Source: Excoecaria cochinchinensis
Lineage: Eukaryota; Streptophyta; Magnoliopsida; Malpighiales; Euphorbiaceae
DNA length: 64,000 nt
Assembly (NCBI GenBank): GCA_947683425.1
Contig: CANTUQ010000008.1
Span: 3,263,501-3,327,500 of the forward strand
Reading direction: 5' to 3'
Below the pieces are notes generated by a model that was given only the letters and a program-made list of their open reading frames with translations, was not told the DNA's origin and did no database searches. Shown here piece by piece: positions 37,786-49,861 of the stretch. Numbering within the stretch: position 1 is the first letter of the stretch; each line of letters opens with the position of its first letter. The translations under genes and the position numbers were made by a program.

Positions 37786-38655
37786 AGCTCTTGAACCAAC
37801 TCTATTTCACCAAAACAGATTGCAACCTCAAATTACACATCCAAAATACAAAGAAACATCATTTTTAGCTAGAATAGTCTTCATAACAATTATTCCTCAG
37901 GATGTTACATTTCTATGGCATAAATTTCAGGTCATTTGAAGCTGAAACCAAGGAGATATGCCCTAAAGTGTCTACATTGCTCCAAAGGCACACTTAAAGA
38001 ATTTAGCTACTGTAATGAGCAATTTTGAGGCCCTTAGAGTCAGAAATAAATTATGGCTATTTATATAACTTTTATAAGCATCGATATCCCGGTTCTAACC
38101 CAACTAGAATCATGAAATTTAGAGTTCTAAACTTATGACTAAAACAGTCATTAGAGGTCAATCTGAACCTCTAGAAAGAATTTACCATTCATAACTTATC
38201 AAGCTCTAATCCAACCAATTCAACATATCAAGCCACCAAATTCAATTCACAACATCACAACACATATATATACACTATGGAAAATGCAATTCATCAATTA
38301 CACAATTAAAACATATAAATTTTCAAATCTCTTTCTCCTTACCCTTTGATCCACAAGCCGTTCTCCACTTCAATTTGTTTCCAAATTCCAGGAGTACAAT
38401 TAGAAATCAAAATTTCAGTTCAAACCCATAAGGAGAAAAAGAAGAAAACCTTACCAAAACTCTTACCTTTATCTTACAAATACACTAAAATCACTTAATT
38501 AACTTGAACAAAACTTGGGCAAGACTTGAATGGTGAATTTGTGCACTTGACCTAAGAAGAAGATGAAGAAAGAAAGAAAGAAAAAATACATATTTGCCCT
38601 TTGAATGGCCGGCCAACATGAAATGAATAAGCAAAATTCCACCTCTTTACTTTTA

Positions 38656-38679
38656 TATATATATATATATATATATATG
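38656..38679. repeat. (TA)n microsatellite in D
   Basis: A run of about 12 TA units. Confidence 0.9.
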
Positions 38680-38975
38680 ATTAGGTGGTTTAGCCTCCAA
38701 GTGACATTTGTACTCCACCCACCCACACCTAAGTATGCTTAAACTGAATCAATCCATCTTTAATCTAATTAATCCACCACTTAAATTAATCATACAATAT
38801 TCCAATTTAGCCACTTAACTTTTTAATTTTTTTTCAATTGAATTCCTCCTAACTTTTCAATTTATGCAATTTACTCCTTCCTGAATTTTCAATTGAACCC
38901 GATTAATTTCTCAACACACAAACTTAAACAATTACAAGACTTGGGCCACTTTCGTACTCTCAAGGTATACAATAC

Positions 38976-39136
38976 TAGGGGTGTTCAAAAATGGGTTAGA
39001 TGGGTTAGATGGGTTACAATTAGATTTTTTTTAGAAGAAAAATGGAGTTGAATTATACATAATCTCACAAAATATATTATATAAATTTGATTCAAATTTT
39101 ATCATAACCCATCCAACCCATTTTTGAACACCCCTA
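38976..39136. mobile_element. hAT-type MITE, 161 bp, inside solo LTR D
   Basis: Terminal inverted repeats TAGGGGTGTTCAAAAATGGG are perfect at both ends. The 8-bp target duplication TACAATAC is exact (38968-38975 and 39137-39144). The interior has two GGGTTAGAT units and AT-rich filler. It has no coding capacity. Size, TIRs and 8-bp duplication fit a hAT MITE. Confidence 0.9.
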
Positions 39137-39246
39137 TACAATACGACTAGTGTACAAGTCGGGACCTTATAATGTTCGAGAAGCTCGACAGTTATTTTGT
39201 GCTGCTGCTGCTCCAACTTTGGAACTAGGATACCTTTTGTTGAAAG

Positions 39247-39592
39247 GTTTTTGATCCATATCGAGTGGGCAGGATAACCGTGGAGCTTCAAGGCAGGATA
39301 AAAGATTGTCGGGCTCTTACATATAGACAAGATGTCAAGGCCAAGGATTCAGAAGCCTACAGACTGCGGATACTTCCTACGCATCAGGTTAGTTTCATCC
39401 TGTTATATCAGATATACCAATTTTGTTTGTTGAATTTTAAATAATTTGCTATTAGATCACTTCATATATACTCTTGTATATCTATTTGTGCAGTATGGTT
39501 ATGTTGTTATAAGTTCTACGAAAGGTGTACTGGACCATGAAGAGGCAAGTAGTCGGAATGTTGGTGCTTAGGTTCTTGGTTACTTTCACTAG
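39247..39592 (+). pseudogene. RPS15A: 40S ribosomal protein S15a (uS8) fragment, two exons
   Basis: Exon-like 39247-39387 encodes DPYRVGRITVELQGRIKDCR and continues ALTYRQDVKAKD to LPTHQ. A GT...AG intron (39388-39493) follows. Exon 39494-39592 encodes YGYVVISSTKGVLDHEEASS, RNVGA, a stop at 39569-39571, VLGYFH and the normal stop. This is the C-terminal half of uS8, a small-subunit rRNA-binding protein; GRVKDCRALTYRQDV and GVLDHEEA match the plant type II form. The N-terminal half is missing and upstream frames are broken. The retained intron shows a DNA-level duplicate or relic, not a processed copy. The nonsense codon replaces an expected Gln. Confidence 0.85.
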
Positions 39593-40190
39593 GTGTCTGT
39601 ACCATGACCCGCACTATGAGAGAGTTTGTGGACAAAGTTGTCAAATATCACGTTCGTTCAAGGCTTAAAAGGTTGTATTAAACAATGATTAATTATAAAA
39701 AGAGCTGTTGGTATCAATTAATCCACTGTCAGTGATTGAACATGATTGAATATTTGATGAACTGAACTGGGACACATCCACAAATTCTTTCCATGGTGAG
39801 TAAATTAGTATTGCTATTTGATATTTCTATTTATTCATTTTTAATGTTTATCAAAATATTTTTTTTTTTCAAATAAAAATGCCAGGTCTGATATAGCAAC
39901 ATGGATTAAATTGTTTCCCCGTTTGTAAAATAGGTCCGACAAGCTGGAATGCTATCTGGTACACTAGGCTTACCTTCAGCATTTTTTTGATTTGATCAAG
40001 AACCATCTCATATTATAAAAACCATAAGATCAGCAACAAAAAAGATCAGCTGAAAATGCTTACAGTGATATTTATTTTTGAATGAAAATGTGGGTGCGAC
40101 TGGGTTTGGAACTCATCATATATGAAAATGCTTGAACGTAACTCCATATTATAATACAAGCAAAGGAGTTTGAAGTTGCAGCAGAGAAAA

Positions 40191-40410
40191 TCAATGAAGT
40201 CGCCTGCAGATTGTGATCCCATCACCCATTGAAGCATGTGAAATTTGGACACGAGCATCAGAGGAAAGCAATTTGTTGAGGTCAATTGCAAGCTGTCTTG
40301 CCTCAGGAGTTTAGTCTTCAGGCATAGCAACTGTGCCTCCCCAAAGAGTATTATCATACAACTATTTCACCCACCTTCAGCAATTTCATTAGCCTCTCAT
40401 GGTAGTTCCA
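40191..40410 (-). pseudogene. Caffeoyl-CoA O-methyltransferase-like terminal exon fragment
   Basis: Minus-strand pieces read NYHERLMKLLKVGEIV, then after a one-base shift YDNTLWGGTVAMPED, an in-frame TAA (40313-40311), TPEARQLAIDLNKLLSSDAR, VQISHASMGDGITICRRLH and a stop (40193-40191). YDNTLW and GDGITICRR are hallmarks of the SAM-dependent CCoAOMT family, which methylates caffeoyl-CoA or related phenolics in the cytosol. The N-terminal SAM-binding exons are not seen nearby. It is clearly a relic. Confidence 0.85.
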
Positions 40411-41130
40411 AGAATTTGAGAAATATAGTAGATAACTAAAAAGGGTGCAAATATAATATAGATGTGAGGTTGCAAATTACGCTTCAATAGCTTTTTGAAA
40501 CTTGAGCAAATATAACAAGATAACTTTATCCAATTCCAGCATTAATAAGTCATAAGCAATTTCATTATCACTTTATAATTTATAAAATTTTGATAATAAC
40601 TGAAATCTCTGAACAGTAACTATTATAATATATATTTTTTGGTTCATTACAGTAAAAGAAACTTTTGCCTATCTTCGACAGAACTTTTATTATAATGTAT
40701 TAACGGAGAGAAATATGTAGAATTGTCCTTCATGTTTTGCCTCCAATTCTCGTTTACAGCTTGATAAGTCCAAATAATTTGATCATTAAGTAAATAAATC
40801 CAAATAAATTGAACTTAAAAAAGAAAAATAAATAAATATTGGGTTTGGGTTTTATGTCCCAATAAAATATGTAACAGGAAAGGGCTCAGTTCATTCTTTG
40901 TTATTCACGGACTTTCCCAAAATAAAGCGAGAGAAGCCAGTAGGCCCAAATATCTAAATTGAAAAGCCTATTTTATTGCTTTTTTTTTTAAAAAAAAAAA
41001 AAAAGAATGATTAGCGGCATTTCGAACTCAAAACTTCTCATACATTGATATCAGTAGTTACTGTTGAAATATCGCTTTAAGAATCTCTTTTCTCTTCTTT
41101 AATATCATATTTTTGCAATAAATCTTTTTT
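40411..41130. other. AT-rich intergenic stretch
   Basis: No gene, RNA or transposon end recognised. A short poly-T/poly-A block lies at about 40981-41004. Confidence 0.5.
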
Positions 41131-42575
41131 GTAAAAAAGGTACTACTTTGCCATCAACTTGTTTTAAGGAGCTGATATAACCCTGTCGTTTTTTTGAGCA
41201 AAAATACCCGTCAACTTAAAAAATCCGAACAAATTTACCTCTCCGTTTAGCTCCAGTTAACTTGGGTGTTAATGGCGCTGACGTGACATTGACATGTGGC
41301 AAAATATGCCACATCAGCGTCACGTATATTTTAATCCAAAATAAACAAAGGTACTAAAATGTCCTTAAAGTTGTCTCCAGGGTACTAAAATGCTCCTATA
41401 GTTAATTTTGGAAAAACAATACACCTAATGTTAATAAAAAGATACTAAAATACTCCTGAATATTTATATTTTTTACATTTAATTTTATTTATATATTTTT
41501 TTTTGCAAACATAAATATTAGTTAATTAGTGATAATATCCAAATTATCATTTCTCTTTTGGGCCGAAATCAAGCTCAGTCCAAGACCCAACAAGGAGCAT
41601 GAGCTAAGAGTCTTAGAAGCCCAATATATCTAAGGCCTGGCGCATAAATGTACGGACGCATGCAGGAACCAAGGAGATGAGGCCAACAGACTGTCCGATC
41701 GAATTGACAGGGCACTTCCCCCAACAGTCCACCGATACACGCTACCTGTCTATCTACTCTGATACCAGAGTAGAACACTCAAGTAGACTTCCCGTCCATA
41801 TAAATATCAGGTCATTTTACACCCAAGTAACACAATCTGAGACCTTTCTCTCACTACTCTCTCTCTAAAAAACTTCTAACTTAAGATTCTGAGTGTTCAC
41901 GCCCGGTTCGACCGAGCACACTCTTTTGACTGTTCTACTCCGGTGTCAGAGTAGGTAGGCAGGTAACGCGTATCAGTGGACTGTTGGGAGAAGTATCCTG
42001 TCAATCCGATCGGACAGTCCGTTGGCCTCATCTCCTTAGTTCATGCATGTGTCCGTGCGTTTACGCGCTAGGCCTTAGAGGCATTGGGCTTCTAGGACTC
42101 TTAGCCCATACTCCTTGTTGGGTCTTGGACTGAGCTTAACTTCGGCCCAAAAGAGGAATGATAATTTGGGTATTATCACTAATTAACAAATATTTATATT
42201 TGCAAGAAAAAAATATAAATAAAATTAAATGTAAAAAATATAAATATTCAAGGGTATTTTAGTATCTTTTTATTAACATTAGGGACATTTTTGTTCCAAA
42301 ATTAACTATAGGCGTATTTTAATACCCTGAAGACAACTTCAAGGGCATTTTAATACTTTTGTCTATTTTAGATTAAAATAGATGGCGCTGACACGGCATA
42401 TTTTGCCATGTGTCAATGCCACGTTAGCACCATTAACATCCGAGTTAACTGTAGCTGAACAGAGGAACAAATTTGTCCGGGTTTTGTAAGTTGAAGAGCA
42501 TTTTTGCTCTAAAATAGGACAGGGGCATATCAACTCCTTTTAAACAAGTTGAGGGGCAAAGTAGTACCTTTTCCC
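41131..42575. mobile_element. Foldback / Mutator-like element with TIRs of about 650 bp
   Basis: The left arm (about 41131-41790) and right arm (about 41923-42575) are imperfect reverse complements almost throughout, starting AAAAGGTACTACTTTGCC. Only about 130 bp separate them. The flanking 9-mers ATCTTTTTT (41122-41130 and 42576-42584) are identical, the duplication length expected of Mutator-like transposons, though the T-run lowers its weight. No transposase is encoded. Confidence 0.72.
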
Positions 42576-42685
42576 ATCTTTTTTTTATCTTTTTCTTTTT
42601 TGACAAATTTAGAAGACAAAGTTAATTCAAAATCAATATTAAGGACGAAAAGCAATTTACAGTTTTTTTAGAGAAACACAAAACA

Positions 42686-43298
42686 CTTTGGCTATGTTTG
42701 GTAAGGAGTAATGTATTGTAATGTAATTTAAAATATAATCAATAATTTGTTTGTTAACCTCAATTTTATACAATGTAATATAATGGTATATACAAACAAA
42801 TGTATTTTTCAATACATTTATTAATGTATTGACTAATATTTAAATTTTAGATGTATTTTTCATTACATTTTCTTATTTTTCTCTAAATCCTAAACCTTCT
42901 CTCCTCAATCTTTCCCTTTGCCTCCATTGCCGCTTACGCCACTCCCTGTCGACACCATCTTTTGCCTGTTGATGCTATCCTCTGCTAGTCCGCTACCGCC
43001 TGCCATTCTTTGGTTCCAGGTGCATCGTTAATTCTTTTCTTCCTTCTATATTTTCTTGTTCATTTTACTCAAGTAATTCTTCTAATTTTTCAGGCCTAAT
43101 TTTTGCCTAACTTTCTTTTAATTTTCTTAGACTGGTAATTTTTTCCTTCCTCTTGATTTCATTTTGCCAAATTTGGCAAGCTCTCTGAATACTCAATTTT
43201 CTTTAATTCAAGTAATTAATTATTGTTTACTTCTTCTTTTATTAATTTATCAAAAAAAATATAAAATTTTTCGTAAATATGAAAATGGATGAAAATGT
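42686..43298. mobile_element. Left part of an older TIR element split by the CACTA element
   Basis: Begins CTATGTTTGGTAAGGAGTAA with repeated GTAATGTA words. The far side of the CACTA element (52530-52617) ends ATTACATTACATT...ATTAAACCAAAGAAAC, the inverse type of end. The interior has a moderately GC-rich patch (42900-43020). A hAT-type element is likely; no target duplication was established. Confidence 0.4.
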
Positions 43299-43309
43299 CA
43301 CTACAAGGA

Positions 43310-43565
43310 AAAAAATTTTTCTGACGGAAAATAAGGAATTTTCGTCAGGAAAAGAAATTGCCGACAGAAATTTATTTCGTCGGCATACTAATTGTAGGCA
43401 AAATTCCTGATGGAAAAATTTCCGTCGGGAATTTTAGCGACGAAAATTGAATTTCCATCGAAAAAATTGCCGATGGAATTTTAATTTCCCTTTGAAAAAA
43501 TTCCCGACAGAAATTGAATTTTCGTCGGGAATTTTCCCGAGGAAAATTTAATTTTCGTCGGTATT
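43310..43565. repeat. Left subterminal repeats of the 9-kb CACTA element
   Basis: Repeats of TTTTCGTCGGGAATTTT and CCGACAGAAATT. They differ in core (GACGGAAA/TTCCGTC) from the right end's AGCGACGGAAT units. Confidence 0.85.
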
Positions 43566-43771
43566 AATAGGAAAAATTTTAAAATTATTTTTTTAATTAT
43601 TATTACATCCTATTTAACCTGTAATATTAATTTCAGAATAATGAAAAAATGAAGTTAATATTTAAATTTTAATATCCGTCAATAATTTAATATAATAATT
43701 GTACTAATCATGAACTTAATAATTATTTAACGAGGTCATAATAGTTATATATGTCTGTTTCAAAATTCTAA

Positions 43772-45533
43772 CTAAGCTGATGTTGGCGGCGGCGGCGGCT
43801 GACGGGAACGATCAGACTGCTGCGATGATGAGGTTACCATACCCTTCAAATTAGCCATCTCATTGCATAGCTCAGATATGAAGTCGAGAGACTGTTGCCA
43901 CCAAGCTTCTGAGTCTTGCTATCGACCTTCTGAGTCTTGCCACCGAGCTTGTGATTGTTGCAATTCAGATTTCAGTTCACATACAGTATTCCGAAGTTCA
44001 AGTACTTCCCTGGAGGTAGGCCGTCTATTAGATGCGCCTGTACTTGAGTTTGAGGAATGCGAGTAGCAGGATTTGGCCAAAGAACCTACGCCAAAGACCC
44101 GTTCTCGCTGGTCTCTACCACCAGCCACATCATAATAAATCTGATTCGCATCAACATTATCGAAATTCTGTGAACATTGCTGAATTATCTCTTGCACTTG
44201 TTCCTGTCATAAAATAAATATTTTATATTAATTAACGATTAATAATAACTAACATTAAATATTTGTAAATTTTAATAATTTTGACATACGTGTAAATGCC
44301 TAGATCGAGAATTGACAAATATTTGACCATCATGATTTTTGGTGTGGGTGTGTAAAAAGACCTCACCTAGCGTAGTCGGTCTACCCATCGAGGCTTCCTG
44401 CAAACAAATAGAGAATTATAGTTGAACTATAATTTATTGAGTATTCGTACAAGCTTTTCCTAAAATTTCGGCAGATTTTCCCCTATATTTTAACCAAACC
44501 TCCTGTACACAAAGACAAAAAAGCACTTCAAATTTATTGTTATACTTGCATCCAACATCCAACAACAATGGAAACTCCTCACACAATTAACATTCTCATC
44601 CTCCTCTATGGTAATGAGATAAATCTTAAACAGCAATAACATTAATTACAATAATAACAGGAATATTTTGTAATACTTACACGTCTATCTGCATGTTCCC
44701 GATGGGACATTGATCCTCCAATATGCAAGCATGAACTGACTCCCTCAGGTCCTCCCCATCTATTATTAGAATTCCTCTATGAAATGGAAAGGGCCTCGGG
44801 CATCGTCCAATACTGTTCCCAGTGTGCCCATATATCTTCGTTTATGTAACGAGGTCGTACACCATTAATGTGTAACCCGCACACTAAGTCTCTATAACGT
44901 GCTCTAGCACGACTCTCACATGCAGGATACATGATGCCGTCAAACTCCGAGTCCCAGTAAAATTGTTTCTTATGAGAATGAACAAAAAACAAAATGTAAG
45001 TAAGTGTAAACTATAATTTTTTATATAATAAATGTTATCATAATGTATTACCTTGAATTCATCAAAATAAAAATTATTTATTTCTTGTAACACCTTCTTC
45101 TGGACATAGCCATCGTAATCTATTCTGTTCTTGAACATCGTTGTCATTGAGCGTGAGCACTTTCCTGAAGGATTCAAACTAATATACAACAATATTAACA
45201 AAGTCAATAAAAGTAACAACTATTATTAAAATCAATACAAAGTGAAATATTAATCACTTACTCCCCATCTGTAATGGTGATATAGATTCTTTTATCAACT
45301 CCAACTGAGCCAGGCATAGGCTGTTCCGTTACTTCTATTCCTAATACCTGACATGGCATAACTTTAGTGTTGGCCATAGGAGTAGATTCAGTAGAAGGAG
45401 TGGTAGATGGGATAGCAGTAGGGATGGTCGGCGATGCGTCAGCCTGAGTGCTAGCATTGATCCCAAGTGATGGGGTTGATCCATCACCAATATTGTCACC
45501 TCCATAATGCACCCTGAGCCGTGGAGGAATCAT
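43772..45533 (-). pseudogene. TNPA-like protein of CACTA element (Transposase_24/Ptta type)
   Basis: Candidate exons on the minus strand are 45533-45258 (ending at a GTAAGTG donor), about 45186-45054 (ends FYFDEFK), about 44968-44785 (KKQFYWDSEFDGIMYP, YWTMPEA) and 44197-43772 (RVFGVGSLAKS, a Gln-rich segment, terminal QPPPPPTSA). The order and the WDSEFD...RARARYRDL motif fit the Ptta/En/Spm plant transposase family. In En/Spm the TNPA protein binds subterminal repeats and aids excision. An in-frame TAG at 43921-43919 splits a duplicated QDSE segment. Splice sites are estimated by eye. Confidence 0.7.
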
Positions 45534-45698
45534 ATTACTCTTCTTTCACTTAAACATTTTTTGAACCTAACATTATGAAAAAAAATGCATATTGTCAGAT
45601 AATAGAAAATTATCACTGTATAATAAACATATCAAATAAAAAAAATAAGTTAGTGCAATATTAATTGTTCTCACATTATATAAAATTACGTAAACAAA

Positions 45699-48600
45699 TT
45701 ATTTGCTATCATCACTAAGCCGTAAATCATAATCACAATCATCCTCATTTTCTGATGAATAAGAATCAAATTCAGGCTTGTCATCGGATCCATCACCAAC
45801 TAAAGTTTCCTCATTATCCTCACAGGAAATGTCAACATATTCATTGTCTGCATAGTTCAACGTTTCATTATTGTCATAATTCAAAGTTTCATTTATTTCA
45901 TGAACTTTCGGTTGTTCCTCTTGAAATGCATCATTATTTTCAGAGCGTTCACTTTGTCCGGCGGCTTTCCTTTCAAAAATGCCTCTTGGTTTTACTTTGC
46001 ATGCTGCCAACCATTCCAATTTGTCTCGTTTTAAGCTTGGATAAGAGAGATAATACATCTGGATAACTTGCATTACCAATACAAAAGGTTCAAAGTTACT
46101 AAATCTTCTATGCTGGTTGACATCAACTAAATTGTATTTGCTATACATTTTTGTTCCAATGTTAATAGTTGGATCAATCCATTCGCACTTAAATAATACA
46201 CAGCGTTTAATTGGCAATACGGGGTACTCCAATTCAAGTATGTCAATAATTTGCCCATAATAATCCATCAACTCTCCTTGAATACCAACCCCACTGTTTA
46301 TCGTTGCCTTGTTATGACCATGACTCTGTGTATGAAATTTATATCCATTCACAAAATATACCGGATACGATTTAACATATCGCAAAGGTCCTTTCGCAAG
46401 ATCCAAGATGAACTTGTTCTCAATTGAATTTGTTGATGCCTACATATTCAAATATTCTAACGTCATTTAAATGAATATTTCATAATTGTATAAATAAATT
46501 TGTATATTGGAATTCACAACTTACATATGTCTTGAATCAATGATGAAAGTGCTTTTCGACTTCCTTATTCACCTCATTTTGATTTTTTTCAGGCATTGGC
46601 TCCCGTACCCATTCCTCAAATAATCTATAATGACCATATACAATATTTTATTACACCCTTCATATAATAAATCAAATTAGCATTTTTTTTTGTATATATT
46701 AAACTTACCCACAAAAGGCTGAACTTCTTCGCAATTCAATAAAATATAACTACGGGTAGCTATTAATTCTTTCTCTGTTAGCATTCTCCTTGCTGAACGG
46801 CCATGTAAATGCCCAGGATACGTAAATATGGATAAGTTTTCGTCTTGATTACTTGTTTTCCCGCCCTCATCATTACGGGTATTTTTCGCTGTCTTGTGTG
46901 TACATGTGGCTCAAAATAATGCGAACAAAATGTACTTGCTTCCTCGATCAAATATGCATTACATATTGAACCTTCAACTCTAGCTTTATTTTTTACATTT
47001 TTTTTCAAGTGAAACAAATACTTACATGACATTTTAGATTGACATTAATTACCATAACAAATTATAATAAAATTGCAATTGCTTATCATAGATAGTTACC
47101 GCTCAAATGGATACATCCATCGATATTGAACAGGACCAGCAAGTTTCGCCTCATGTGCTAAATGCACAGGCAAATGCTCCATTCAGTCAAAAAAGTTTGG
47201 AGGAAAAATTAATTCCATTTTGCACAGGATTATTGGAATTTTTATTTCCAATCTTGCCATGTCTGCCGCATTTATCTCACATGATGTTAAAGTTCTGAAA
47301 AACATACTTAACTCTATTATAGCTTCCCACATTTTAGTCGGCAATAACTCTCGAAATGCTATTGGGAGTAGCCTTTGCATGAACACGTGACAATCATGAC
47401 TTTTCATCCCAAATAATTTATACTTTCTCATGTCGACGCACCTTGCCAAGTTCGATACGTAACCATTCGAAAACTTTAGTGCTTTTAACAACTCACACAA
47501 GACTTCCTTTTGTTTTTTGTCCAAAGTGTAGCATGCTTTGGGATATTTTCGGTTACGTAATCTTTATCTAACTCAGTCCTTCTACATAACAATTTTAAAT
47601 CTGCCCATGATTTTGCATTGTCTTTTGTCTTCCCTTTTATATTCATAATTGTGTTGAGCACATTATCAAAAATATTTTTTTATGTGCATCACATCTATAT
47701 TATGCCGTAACAAATTAGACTTCCAATACGGAAAATTCTAAAAAATGCTTCTTTTCCTCCAACAAAATTTTTTGTTGATTTTTCCATTAACTTTTTCAGC
47801 ATCAAGTTCTGTTACTTTAAGCAGACCCAATTCATCAATGTCTTGCAAAATTTTCTCACTACTTCTGATAATAGGAGGACTAGCTTGTACTACTCTATTC
47901 TTAATAAACTTGTTGTTATTCCGTCGGAATGGGTGATCAGGTGGAAGGAATTTCCTATGGTTGTCAAACCAAGAAGTTTTGCACCCATATTGAAGATAAA
48001 ACGCATCCGAATCATCGCCACAGTAAGGACAAGCTAATTTTCCAGCCATGCTCTAACCAGACAACATAGCATAGGCAGGAAAGTCACTGACCATCCACAT
48101 TAATGCTTCTTTCATCGTAAAATTCTGTTTAAGTGATGCATCATATGTTTCAACACCGATTTTCCAAAGCTGTTGCAATTCATATATCAAGGGCTGCAAA
48201 TATACATCAATTTTATGCTTCAAATTTCTAGGTCCTGGAACAATAACTGTTAAGAACATATATGTCTCATTCATACACATCCATGGAGGCAAATTATAAG
48301 GAGTAATTATGATTGGCCATGACGAATATTGTTGCTCCGATTGATGAAAAGGTTAAAACCCGTTAATGCTCAGATACAGCCGAACATTTCGAGATTCAGC
48401 AGCAAAATCAGGATGGGTGTTATTGAAATGTTTCCATACAACTGCATCTGATAGATGGCTTATTATTCCATCTGTGCTTTCATGCTCATCATGCCATCTC
48501 ATGTGAGGTGCAGTAGCTTCAGATGCATATAGTTTTTAAAGCCTCGAAGTTAAAGGAAAAAAATACATACGTTTCCAAGGTACCAATTTCTGCTTATTAC

Positions 48601-49372
48601 TGCAATTTTTGGATTTTTACCTAGGTTGACTACAAAATTTTCACTCTTGTAAATTCACGTTATCTCTCCAAAATAACATACATCCCAACCTGCAACGGTC
48701 AATTTTCTCAACAGGCAAACCTAAACCACTAATCAGTTTCTTCATATTGTATAAATTATCAACCATTTTATGGTCAGGAGGCAGTGATTCAATGTACCAA
48801 GTAAGAATTTTATCAAAATTTCGATCCAAAATATGGACTTCAGATTTTATATTCAATATTCGAGCAACCGAAGGTAACTGAGTCATGTTATCACAGTTTG
48901 GCCATAATTGTTGATATACTGAATTTAGTATATCGTAAAATTTTGACGCATTTGCATTGGGTTCTTCCAGTATGGGTGTATTTTCCCTAAAATCACGGCC
49001 AGCTGCATCATAAACCATTTGGACATATGGATTATCAGTTTCCCCTACATCATATGTCATAAATTCCCCCTCTCCTTTAAATTGACCCTCATTTGCCGAT
49101 ATGTTACCCACATTACTCATCGAGGTGCTACATATTGATGGTTCCCCATGTCTTGTACACTCAAAATAATTTGGAATAAATCATTTTCTTAACAAGTGAA
49201 AATACACTTTATGCATTGGAAGATAACTAAGGTTTTTGCACTTTTTACATGGACATCTTATTTTTGCCCCGTCCATATATGCAGGTTGAGAAGTTGCGTA
49301 TTCAATAAACAACTGAACTCCTTCCATAAATTCAGGATTAATATAACCATCGTTTGTTTTTCTTCTATACAT
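45699..49372 (-). pseudogene. TNP2-type CACTA transposase with DUF4218/DUF4216 tail, broken
   Basis: In minus-strand order: Transposase-associated domain (49372-49181, CPCKKCKNL); TNP2 N-terminal region (49120-48641); a core in fragments (about 48535-48050), including ATAPHMRWHDEHESTDG and LPPWMCMNETYMFLTVIVPG; KLACPYCGDDSDAFYLQYG (48049-47738); DUF4218 pieces (47524-47183, SHDCHVFMQRLLPIAFRELL; 47032-46778, SICNAYLIEEASTFCSHYF); and DUF4216 (46406-45699, VYFVNGYKFHTQSHG) with an acidic tail. TNP2 proteins bind the CACTA termini and cut DNA. In-frame stops after INGF (about 48350) and AMLSG (48053), plus interruptions near 47540-47740, show decay. Some interruptions could be introns. Confidence 0.85.
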
Positions 49373-49573
49373 TCAAAATCTATCTACGTTACTCATAATT
49401 CATTCCAAAACTGTTACATGAACAAAGTGACATCTATATATATATATATATAATAGTTAATAAAACTAGAAATTCAACATACAACTATTATTACAAAATT
49501 ATTTCAGACAATTGCTAGTCATTTTAACATTAATTATACTAATTAATATGCTAAATCAAAAGAAAAATGCAAA

Positions 49574-49723
49574 TTGTCATATTATAGTCATCTTCATTAC
49601 AACAACAACAAAAACAACAATAATAATAACAAAAATAAGTTTATTATATTATTATTTAATAATAATCTAAATAATAATAATAATACTAATCATATTATTT
49701 ACGTAAATTATTCATATTATTAT

Positions 49724-49778
<55 letters not shown>

Positions 49779-49802
49779 TAACAATACAACTTAACACAAA
49801 TA

Positions 49803-49861
<59 letters not shown>

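Larger units (their letters stand above)
35192..39171 (-). mobile_element. Solo LTR D, related to element C
   Basis: It begins TGTAACACCCC like the LTRs of C and is flanked by exact ATGTT repeats (35187-35191 and 39172-39176). After removing the 161-bp MITE and its extra 8-bp target copy it is about 3.81 kb, the same size as C's LTRs. No second LTR or interior is present, so recombination between two LTRs probably removed the rest. The right end reads TATA instead of the expected TACA. Shared landmarks with C include CTTAGTGGGG, the GACCACT hairpin, the hairpin ladder and a palindrome-rich zone. Overall sequence is well diverged. Confidence 0.8.

Noticed and set aside
35192..39171. Complete LTR element with its own interior
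   Set aside because: There is only one TGTAACACCCC start, no second LTR, no primer site and no pol. The ATGTT duplication flanks the unit, so solo LTR fits better.
39247..39592. Intact RPS15A gene
   Set aside because: The N-terminal half is missing, and a stop lies before the last six residues.
40046..40357. 103-codon minus-strand frame as a gene
   Set aside because: It is the wrong frame over the CCoAOMT relic. The true frame is shifted and contains a stop.
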